From Pseudomonadota bacterium (lineage in GTDB: Bacteria > Pseudomonadota > Alphaproteobacteria > Sphingomonadales > Sphingomonadaceae): DNA of 5,456 nucleotides. Location: assembly GCA_023422695.1 (NCBI GenBank), contig JAFAGN010000192.1, positions 1 to 5,456 of the forward strand, read 5' to 3'. Positions within the stretch are counted from its first letter, which is position 1; every line of letters starts with the position of its first letter. The position numbers and the translations under genes were made by a program. Below, one piece after another: positions 1-4,890 of the stretch. Under the pieces are notes generated by a model, which saw nothing but the letters and a program-made list of their open reading frames with translations, was not told the DNA's origin and made no database searches.

Positions 1-245
1 CTTTTCGGCAGCACCTGGCTTCCCCACAATCAGAGCAAAACAGCTTTCCCCATAGCTCAGCCCATGACCACCGCGGTTCGGGCACCGAAGACTTTCTGAC
101 GCCTGGCGGCGTCCGAAACTCTCAACGATAGCCGCCTGTCGGCTTTGAGCTCAAAATATCAAATAGCGGCCATTCGGCAGCAGCGATCCATAGCAAAGCT
201 GAAACCTGCTAGCAGATTTGTGCGCCGCAGCGTAAAGGCGCGGTC
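1..245. other. Upstream region of nasT, no gene supported
   Basis: No convincing coding region is seen; short open frames run off the left edge on both strands but none carries recognisable protein motifs. The stretch contains three dyads: a hairpin at 93-118 (TTTC and GACGCC arms with one mismatch around a TGGC loop), a 5-bp hairpin at 130-144 (AGCCG/CGGCT) followed by TTT, and a perfect 12-bp palindrome TTTGAGCTCAAA at 144-155. The first two could terminate a gene lying to the left; the third could be an operator for the nasT promoter. A further 10-bp palindrome, CTGCTAGCAG, is at 206-215. I could not place a convincing -35/-10 pair or sigma-54 site. Confidence 0.5.
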
Positions 246-827
246 ATGAGGATCGCGATCATCGACACCAGCACGACGCGCGCTGCCATCATTTCGGATG
301 GCCTGCGCGAGGCCGGACTCGACGATCTGGTGGTGATCGACACGGCGGGTCCGTTGGCCTCGCAGATCGAAGTCGCCCAGCCCGAAGTCGTCCTCATCAA
401 CCTCGAAAATCCCAGCCGCGATCTGCTCGAGGATTTCTTCGCCATGTCGCGCGCGCTGGCGCGGCCGATCGCGATGTTCGTCGACCAGAGCGATGCCGAA
501 GCGACCGGCGCGGCGATCGACGCCGGGGTGTCAGCCTATGTCGTCGACGGGCTGTCGAAACAGCGGATCAAGCCGGTGATCGACCTTGCGATCCGCCGTT
601 TTCAGGCCTTTTCGCGGCTTCAACGCGAGCTCGACGAGGCAAAAAATGCCCTCGTCGAACGCGAGACGATTGATCGTGCCAAGGCGATCCTGATGAAACG
701 GCGCGCGATCGACGAACCCGCTGCTTATGCACTGCTGCGCGGTCAGGCGATGCGCACCAACCGCCGCATTTCGGAAATAGCGGAAGCGATCGTGACCAGC
801 GACGCGCTGCTGGGAGACATGGAATGA
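246..827 (+). CDS. nasT: NasT-type ANTAR-domain transcription antiterminator (nitrate response regulator)
   Basis: This 193-residue protein is predicted to bind nascent nitrate-assimilation mRNA and prevent termination when nitrate is present. Residues 1-115 form a receiver-like domain (start MRIAIIDTS, one acidic residue D7; the sheet-3 segment VVLINLENPSRD at 48-59; IAMFVDQSD at 75-83; AGVSAYVVDGL at 93-103). Residues 116-140 look like a helical linker. Residues 125-187 are an ANTAR domain with the hallmark AKAILM (145-150) and YALLRGQAM (161-169). The usual phospho-acceptor aspartate position appears to be N52, so phosphorylation is probably not the signal; in known NasT systems control is through binding to NasS. 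AAAGG at 234-238 is a fair ribosome site seven bases before the ATG. The stop overlaps the start of the next gene (ATGA), and length and domain order are normal for the family. Close alternatives such as AmiR or NasR are less likely because of the NasS-like neighbour. Confidence 0.93.
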   Translation: MRIAIIDTSTTRAAIISDGLREAGLDDLVVIDTAGPLASQIEVAQPEVVLINLENPSRDLLEDFFAMSRALARPIAMFVDQSDAEATGAAIDAGVSAYVVDGLSKQRIKPVIDLAIRRFQAFSRLQRELDEAKNALVERETIDRAKAILMKRRAIDEPAAYALLRGQAMRTNRRISEIAEAIVTSDALLGDME

Positions 828-2035
828 GCGCCGAGACGTTCCGCATCGGCTTTCTGCCGCTGGTCGATGCCGCGCTGCCGATCCTGGCGCACGAGCTGGG
901 CTTTGCGGCGCGCGAAGGCGTGCAGATCGAGCTGGTCCGCGACATGACCTGGGCGACGGTGCGCGACCGGCTGCTCTATGGCCATACCGACGCCGCGCAC
1001 ATGATCGCGCCGCTGGCGATCGCGACGGCGCTCGGCCGCGACCGCCCGGCGGTGCCGATGGCGGTGCCGTTCGTGCTGGGGCTCAACGGTAATGCCGTGA
1101 CCTTTTCGACCGAGCTCGCCAAGGATGTCGGACTGGGCGAAACGCTGGGAGATCCCGCAACAATTGGCGCGGCGCTGCAGCGCGTCGCCGCGGCGCGTAA
1201 AATTGCGGGCAAGCCGCTGCGCTTCGGCGTCGTGCATCGCTACTCCAGCCATAATTATATGCTGCGATACTGGCTCGCGGGAGTCGGTATCCGCCCCGAT
1301 ATTCATGTCGACATCGTTGTCACCAGCCCGCCCTTTGCCGCCGACGCGCTGGCCGCCGGCGAGGTCGACGGCATCTGCGTCGGCGAACCGTGGAACTCGA
1401 TCGCGGTCGAGCGCGGCGTCGGCCATATCGCGCTCGCCACCGCGCAGATCTGGCGCCGCGGCGTCGAAAAGGTGCTCGCGCTGCGCGAAGCCGTCGTCGA
1501 CGACCGCCGCGATGCAGTCGAGGCGCTGCTGCGCGCGCTCCGCGCCGCCGCCGCCCATTTCGTCGAGCCCGGCACCGCCGAGGACAGCGCCGCCATTTTG
1601 GCGCGCCCCGAATATCTGGACGCGCCCCGCGATGCGGTGCTGCGCGGGATCACCGATCATATCCGGCTGACCCCAGGCGGCGAACCGGTCCATTTTCCCG
1701 ATTTCATGTTCCAGCACCGCGAAGCCGCCAACTTCCCCTGGCGCAGCCAGGCCGCGTGGCTCTATTCGCAGATGCTGCGCTGGGACGGCACCCCCTACTC
1801 GAGCGCCGACGCCGCCACCGCAGCCGCAGTGTTCCGCCCCGACATCTATCGCGCCGCGCTCGCCGGGTCGGGAGCACCGCTGCCGGGGGCGAGTTCGAAG
1901 CTGGAAGGCGGCATCGATACCCCACTCGGCGCCGGGTCGGTACAGGGGCGCCTGCTGCTCGGCAGCGACCGCTTTTTCGACGGTCGCGCCTTCGATCCCG
2001 ACGATATTCTGGGCTATCTTGCTGATCTTCCCTGA
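824..2035 (+). CDS. nasS: NasS-type cytoplasmic nitrate-binding sensor (NrtA/CmpA family)
   Basis: This 403-residue protein resembles the periplasmic nitrate-binding proteins NrtA/CmpA but starts directly with MSAETFRIGFLPLVDAALP: there is no signal peptide and no lipobox cysteine, so it should stay in the cytoplasm. That is the mark of NasS, which senses nitrate and releases its partner NasT. Family segments visible are the first strand FRIGFLPLVDAA (6-17), the hinge segment SWATIRDRL-like TWATVRDRL (42-50) with DAAHMIAPLA (56-65), LNGNAVTFS (87-95), SSHNYMLRYWLAG (141-153) and GEPWNSIA (187-194). Length is normal. The ATG lies inside the nasT stop (ATGA overlap) with GGGAGA at 812-817 as ribosome site, which points to coupled translation and a matched sensor:regulator ratio. 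The fold assignment is confident; the sensing role is inferred from missing export signal and gene order. Confidence 0.92.
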   Translation: MSAETFRIGFLPLVDAALPILAHELGFAAREGVQIELVRDMTWATVRDRLLYGHTDAAHMIAPLAIATALGRDRPAVPMAVPFVLGLNGNAVTFSTELAKDVGLGETLGDPATIGAALQRVAAARKIAGKPLRFGVVHRYSSHNYMLRYWLAGVGIRPDIHVDIVVTSPPFAADALAAGEVDGICVGEPWNSIAVERGVGHIALATAQIWRRGVEKVLALREAVVDDRRDAVEALLRALRAAAAHFVEPGTAEDSAAILARPEYLDAPRDAVLRGITDHIRLTPGGEPVHFPDFMFQHREAANFPWRSQAAWLYSQMLRWDGTPYSSADAATAAAVFRPDIYRAALAGSGAPLPGASSKLEGGIDTPLGAGSVQGRLLLGSDRFFDGRAFDPDDILGYLADLP

Positions 2036-2075
2036 GTTTCAAATTATGCTGCACCTGCGAAATAACCGCTTGCGC

Positions 2076-2120
2076 GCTGCCTACGAATCAGGCAGCTTAA
2101 GGGCACTCGGCAAGGCTGCC
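2076..2120 (+). promoter_or_regulatory. Inverted repeat with two competing pairings upstream of the narK leader
   Basis: GCTGCCT (2076-2082) and AGGCAGC (2090-2096) form a perfect 7-bp dyad around a 7-base spacer. A second GCTGCC at 2115-2120 can pair instead with the same central GGCAGC (2091-2096), extended by a G-U and an A-U pair. As DNA this could be an operator; as RNA it would be two mutually exclusive hairpins just before the ANTAR leader. Which applies depends on the transcription start, which I cannot place. The pairings are seen directly; the function is unknown. Confidence 0.4.
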
Positions 2121-2133
2121 GGGGCAGGATAAA

Positions 2134-2166
2134 GCGGCTACGGCTCCAACGACGGGGCCGGTCCGC
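2134..2166 (+). promoter_or_regulatory. ANTAR RNA motif, first stem-loop (P1) with hexaloop AACGAC
   Basis: CGGCTCC (2141-2147) pairs with GGGGCCG (2154-2160), seven pairs with one G-U, closing a six-base loop AACGAC at 2148-2153. Loop position 1 is A and position 4 is G, the two bases known to be conserved in ANTAR target hexaloops. A lower stem GCGG (2134-2137)/CCGC (2163-2166) can extend it across a small internal loop. It lies between the NasT/NasS genes and the narK-type transporter, the expected site for a NasT-bound leader. It sits unusually far (about 38 bases) from the second stem-loop. Confidence 0.7.
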
Positions 2167-2198
2167 GCGGCAGGCGGGAAGCCTTTTCCCGTAATCCA

Positions 2199-2215
2199 AC
2201 AGGCAATGAAGCCGT
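2199..2215 (+). promoter_or_regulatory. ANTAR RNA motif, second stem-loop (P2) with hexaloop AATGAA
   Basis: GGC (2202-2204) pairs with GCC (2211-2213) around the six-base loop AATGAA (2205-2210), again with A at loop position 1 and G at position 4. With A2201 bulged the stem extends by C2200-G2214 and A2199-T2215. Its 3' arm is the first five bases of the 5' arm of the terminator that follows, so the two structures cannot form together. This is the classical ANTAR antitermination layout: NasT holding P2 would break the terminator. Confidence 0.75.
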
Positions 2216-2255
2216 CAGGATGCGCCCGCGTGGCCGCTGTCCTGGCGGCTTTTTT
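2209..2255 (+). terminator. Intrinsic terminator (attenuator) in the narK leader
   Basis: GCCGTCAGGA (2211-2220) pairs with TCCTGGCGGC (2240-2249), ten pairs with one G-U, extendable by A2209/A2210 pairing with the first bases of the T-tract. The loop is 19 bases. Six T follow at 2250-2255. It lies only 28 bases upstream of the transporter start, in the same direction, so its job is attenuation rather than ending nasS. It overlaps the ANTAR P2 stem-loop and is therefore expected to be relieved by NasT when nitrate is present. Confidence 0.88.
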
Positions 2256-2270
2256 ATTGCCCGTCACACG

Positions 2271-2277
2271 AAGGGGA
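2271..2277 (+). promoter_or_regulatory. Ribosome binding site deciding the narK start at 2284
   Basis: AAGGGGA is placed six bases before the ATG at 2284. A longer in-frame reading from an ATG at 2206 is not credible because that ATG is the hexaloop of the ANTAR P2 element and its first 26 codons would be the attenuator itself. Confidence 0.8.
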
Positions 2278-2283
2278 CGGACG

Positions 2284-3519
2284 ATGACGACGGCACATGC
2301 GGGGGCAGCCACAGCGCCCAAATCGAATTTCTGGTCCAGCGGGCACTGGCCGACGCTGGTCGCCGCCTTCCTGTACTTCGACCTCGCCTTCATGGTGTGG
2401 GTCATCCTCGGCCCACTCGCGCCCGCGATCTCCGCCGACCTGGGGCTCAGCCCGGCGCAAAAGGGGCTGATGGTCGCGGTGCCGACGCTCGCCGGGGCGC
2501 TGCTGCGCGTCGTCAACGGCCTGCTTGTCGATCGCATCGGTCCCAAGCGCGCCGGCGCGATCAGCCAGGTGATCGTGATCGCCGGGCTTTTCCTCGCATG
2601 GTTGATGGGGGTGACCAGCTTCACCGGCACGCTCGCGCTGGGCGTGGTGCTCGGCTTTGCCGGGGCCAGCTTTGCGATCGCGCTGCCGCTCGCCAGCCGC
2701 TGGTATCCGCCCGAGCATCAGGGCAAGGCGATGGGGCTTGCCGGCATGGGCAATTCGGGCACCGTGCTCGCAGCCCTGTTCGCCCCAGGCCTTGCGGTCA
2801 TGTTCGGCTGGAACGCGGTACTCGGCCTCGCCTGCATCCCGCTCACCATCGTCTTCTTCGTCTATCTGCTCATGGCAAAAGACGCGCCGAACGCACCCGC
2901 GCCCAAGAAACTCGCGCATTATTTCGAGCCGCTCAAGACCGCCGACGCCTGGTGGCTGATGGCCTTTTATTCGGTGACTTTTGGCGGTTTTGTGGGGCTC
3001 GCAGCGTCACTGCCAATCTATTTCACCGACCAGTTCCACCTGACCCCGGTGCTGGCGGGCTATTGCACCGCGGCCTGCGTCTTTGCCGGGTCGCTGGTCC
3101 GCCCGATGGGCGGCGCGCTCGCCGACCGCATCGGCGGGGTCAAGGCGCTGATGATGGTCTATGTCGTCGCCGCGCTGGCGCTCGCTGGGGTGCCGCAGGC
3201 CGATACGCTGCCCGCCGCGCTCGGCCTGTTCGTCATCGCGATGCTCGCGCTCGGCACCGGCAACGGCGCGGTGTTCCAGCTTGTACCGCAGCGTTTTTCG
3301 GCCGAGATTGGCGTGATGACCGGGCTGGTCGGTATGGCGGGCGGCATCGGCGGCTTCTACCTCGCCTCATCGCTCGGCTTTGCCAAGCAGTGGAGCGGCA
3401 GCTTCGCACCGGGCTTCTACATCTTCGCGGGACTTGCCGTCGTCGCCCTGATCGGCCTGCTGTTCGTGAAAAGCCAGTGGCGCAGGGCCTGGGGCGCCGC
3501 CGAAGGCGTGCGGATCTAG
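2284..3519 (+). CDS. narK: NarK/NasA-type MFS nitrate/nitrite transporter
   Basis: This 411-residue inner-membrane protein is a major facilitator of the nitrate/nitrite porter family, about twelve hydrophobic segments, predicted to import nitrate for assimilation. After a short polar N terminus, TM1 begins near residue 22 (WPTLVAAFLYFDLAFMVW). The conserved substrate-contacting arginines are visible as R75 in GALLRVVNG and R273 in GSLVRPMGG. The two NNP signature regions are present: GFAGASFAIALP (124-135) followed by AGMGNSGTVLAAL (153-165), and LGTGNGAVFQLVP (323-335). The MFS loop motif appears as VDRIGPKRAG (82-91) and again as ADRIGGVKA (280-288). Length and topology fit the single-domain assimilatory type rather than fused NarK1-NarK2. 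The gene follows an ANTAR-type attenuated leader, so nitrate-dependent induction by NasT/NasS is expected. The exact direction and substrate (nitrate, nitrite or both) cannot be told from sequence. The start at 2284 is chosen on the ribosome site and the leader structure. Confidence 0.93.
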   Translation: MTTAHAGAATAPKSNFWSSGHWPTLVAAFLYFDLAFMVWVILGPLAPAISADLGLSPAQKGLMVAVPTLAGALLRVVNGLLVDRIGPKRAGAISQVIVIAGLFLAWLMGVTSFTGTLALGVVLGFAGASFAIALPLASRWYPPEHQGKAMGLAGMGNSGTVLAALFAPGLAVMFGWNAVLGLACIPLTIVFFVYLLMAKDAPNAPAPKKLAHYFEPLKTADAWWLMAFYSVTFGGFVGLAASLPIYFTDQFHLTPVLAGYCTAACVFAGSLVRPMGGALADRIGGVKALMMVYVVAALALAGVPQADTLPAALGLFVIAMLALGTGNGAVFQLVPQRFSAEIGVMTGLVGMAGGIGGFYLASSLGFAKQWSGSFAPGFYIFAGLAVVALIGLLFVKSQWRRAWGAAEGVRI

Positions 3520-3521
3520 CC

Positions 3522-4004
3522 ATGGCCCGCACCCTCATTCTCTTGCTGGCGCTCGCGCCGGCCGGGCCGGCGCATGCCCAAGCCGTCCAGATCAAGCCGC
3601 TCGGCGAAGCCCGCCTCCGCCATGAAACGGTCGATCAGGACGGTCTGGCGGCCGATGCCGAAGCCCTGACCCTGCGCCTGCGCGCCGGGGTCGAGGCCAG
3701 GGCGGGGCGCTGGTCGGTGCTGGTAGAGGGGCAAGGCAATCTAGCGCTTGTCGATCAGTATTTCGACGGTCTCCACGGTGCCGCGACCCGGCCGATCATC
3801 GCCGATCCCGAAAACATCGCCCTCACCCGCGCCCAGCTGCGCTACGCCTCGCCCGCCTTCACGGTGACCGCGGGGCGGCAGCGGATCGGTTTCGACGACG
3901 AGCGTTTCGTCGGCGGCGTCGGTTTTCGTCAAAACGGCCAGAGCTATGACGCGGTGCGCGCCGAGGTGACGCCGCTCAAGGGTCTCAAAGTCGACCTAGC
4001 CTAG
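3522..4004 (+). pseudogene. Truncated alginate-export/porin-type outer-membrane beta-barrel protein
   Basis: The reading frame gives 160 residues: a signal peptide MARTLILLLALAPAGPAHA with likely cleavage after AHA (19), then alternating amphipathic strands typical of an outer-membrane barrel (LGEARLRHETVDQDG, AEALTLRLRAGVEARAGRWSVLVEG, IALTRAQLRYASPAFTVTAGRQRIGFDDERFVGG, SYDAVRAEVTPLKGLKVDLA). These match the N-terminal part of the alginate-export family (PF13372-like) porins that sit next to nitrate-assimilation genes in sphingomonads; full members are around 400 residues or more. Here the frame stops at DLA-stop inside a strand, and the sequence after 4004 does not continue a barrel in any frame, so the 3' part is missing rather than frameshifted. 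The ATG lies two bases after the narK stop, implying coupling. A full-length version would let nitrate or other small solutes across the outer membrane; the fragment is very unlikely to work. The family call is by pattern recognition, without a search. Confidence 0.75.
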
Positions 4005-4422
4005 AGGTTCAGCCAAAGCTTCTAGCGCGGTGCTGCGACTTTACGTACGGCGAAGACGTGAAGATGATCGGCACGAGAATCGAAAAGACCGGAACCTTGG
4101 TCTGTCATCGGGCATTGCCGCATTTTAAACGCGCGCGGGTTGCGGAGGTTGGATAACCGCCTTTTGCCCCTGCAGGGTTTTGCCCGCCACGTACGCGGTC
4201 GCCTTGCCTCCACTGGTTGACTTCCAGGGGCTGAGGCATCATTTTCATTTGATGCAGATGCAAGATCATCGCTTTTGGCGCCTCACGCACGGGGGCAAGC
4301 TTCTCACGGGCTTCTAGTCCCGGGTTTCGGTGCAGCACGCCCCGAGCTCGGGGCGAAACCTCCTTTTTTGTCGGCGGTTGTCGTGACCGCTAGTCTGCAC
4401 CTTATTGCGAAGAGCCCGACCT
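4005..4422. other. Gene-free segment after the operon break
   Basis: No open frame here shows protein-like character. Two overlapping minus-strand frames of 63 and 77 codons (4022-4213 and 4105-4338) have no recognisable motif; they could be decayed remains of one gene, but I cannot name it. Base composition differs from the genes on the left: 33 of 60 bases are G or C at 4021-4080 against 40 of 60 at 2701-2760. The tetranucleotide CTAG recurs (3996, 4001, 4022, 4314, 4390). The segment probably represents the join left by a deletion, insertion or rearrangement that removed the rest of the porin gene. Its right end holds a terminator-like structure (separate entry) and should contain the promoter of the next gene, which I could not place with confidence. 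Confidence 0.55.
4323..4369 (+). terminator. Palindromic hairpin with T-tract upstream of rnk
   Basis: A perfect 18-bp palindrome occupies 4338-4355 (CGCCCCGAG/CTCGGGGCG). It is nested in an outer stem GGTTTCG (4323-4329)/CGAAACC (4354-4360); the outer and full inner stems share two bases, so the inner one shortens slightly when both form. Six T at 4364-4369 follow the outer stem after three bases. The shape fits an intrinsic terminator reading rightward that would shield rnk from upstream transcription. A role as a regulated leader is possible only if the rnk promoter lies to its left. Confidence 0.55.
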
Positions 4423-4833
4423 ATGTCTAAGACCAAAACCGAAGCGACCAAGCGGCCGCCAATCCAGATGCTCGAAAGCGAAGCTGAACGGCTTACCGAC
4501 CTAGCGATCAGCGTACAGGATCGTCTCCCCGAGGTCAGTGCGCTACTGATCCAGGAAATCGGCCGCGCAAAAATGCACGCGGCGGACCGGATACCCGCAG
4601 ACGTGGTCACAATGCATTCGACTGTGCGATTCACCGACTCCGCGAGCGGCAAGGATTATAGCTATAAGCTGGTCTATCCGAAAGACGCCGACATTGCTTC
4701 TGGGCGAATATCGATCCTGACGCCTGTTGGCGCCGGGCTCATCGGCCTGCGCGAAGGTCAGTCGATATTGTGGCCCGATCGCGACGGTAACGAGCGCAGC
4801 CTTGCGATCACCAGCGTGAGCCACGAGACCTGA
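4423..4833 (+). CDS. rnk: Rnk-type nucleoside diphosphate kinase regulator (GreA/GreB C-terminal fold)
   Basis: This 136-residue protein aligns by eye along its whole length with E. coli Rnk, also 136 residues. Shared blocks include LIQEIGRAKMHAADRIPADVV around 47-67 in place of LNAELDRAQ...PHDVV, then VTMHSTVRF, LVYPKDA, ISILTPVGAGLIGLREGQSILW. Rnk has a short coiled-coil N terminus and an FKBP-like GreA/GreB C-terminal domain; it binds RNA polymerase near the secondary channel but its coiled coil is too short to stimulate transcript cleavage. In E. coli it is linked to nucleoside diphosphate kinase levels and the stringent response. The ATG at 4423 is preferred over a TTG at 4405 because GAAGAG (4409-4414) sits eight bases ahead and homologous length fits. 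Composition is a little less GC-rich than narK. It is transcribed alone and converges on the next gene. Confidence 0.9.
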   Translation: MSKTKTEATKRPPIQMLESEAERLTDLAISVQDRLPEVSALLIQEIGRAKMHAADRIPADVVTMHSTVRFTDSASGKDYSYKLVYPKDADIASGRISILTPVGAGLIGLREGQSILWPDRDGNERSLAITSVSHET

Positions 4834-4840
4834 CGACACG

Positions 4841-4888
4841 GTGTTCCGGTCGGACACGGCGATACGCGTGACGAGTCCGACCGAACGC
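4841..4888. terminator. Hairpin between convergent genes
   Basis: GTGTTCCGGTCGGAC (4841-4855) pairs with GTCCGACCGAACGC (4875-4888): fourteen pairs with one bulged C and one G-U, enclosing a 19-base loop. It fills the 57-base gap between the converging rnk and glutamate-synthase-family genes, so a shared two-way terminator is the natural reading. There is no T-tract on either side, so it is not a textbook intrinsic terminator; it may instead protect the 3' ends. Confidence 0.5.
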
Positions 4889-4890
4889 AA

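Noticed and set aside
743..1717. Long open frame on the minus strand across nasS
   Set aside because: It is antisense to a clearly recognised protein gene; GC-rich codon bias opens such frames and its residues are low-complexity Arg/Ala/Gly rich.
2019..2050. Possible sigma-70 promoter for narK (TTGCTG and TATGCT)
   Set aside because: The spacing is 20 bases, too long, and the -35 lies inside nasS with no other support.
2087..2107. Possible sigma-54 (-24/-12) promoter: GG at 2091-2092 and GC at 2103-2104 with correct 10-base spacing
   Set aside because: Only the two dinucleotides match; the flanking TGGCAC and TTGC bases are poor, and such matches are common in GC-rich DNA.
2220..3521. Open frame running through narK into the porin start, suggesting a long fusion
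   Set aside because: Across narK it is an off-frame, Arg-rich shadow; only the part from the ATG at 3522 has signal-peptide and barrel character.
4018..4317. Direct repeat GCTTCTAG (4018-4025 and 4310-4317) as a target-site duplication of a 300-bp insertion
   Set aside because: No terminal inverted repeats are found inside the copies, and a shorter GCTTCT also occurs at 4299; eight bases can recur by chance.
4022..4338. Minus-strand frames of 63 and 77 codons as small genes
   Set aside because: They overlap each other, show no motif, and have no clear ribosome site; kept only as possible decayed remains.
4368..4406. Possible rnk promoters (TTGTCG at 4368 or 4378 with TAGTCT or CTTATT)
   Set aside because: Each -10 matches the consensus at only three of six bases; neither can be preferred.
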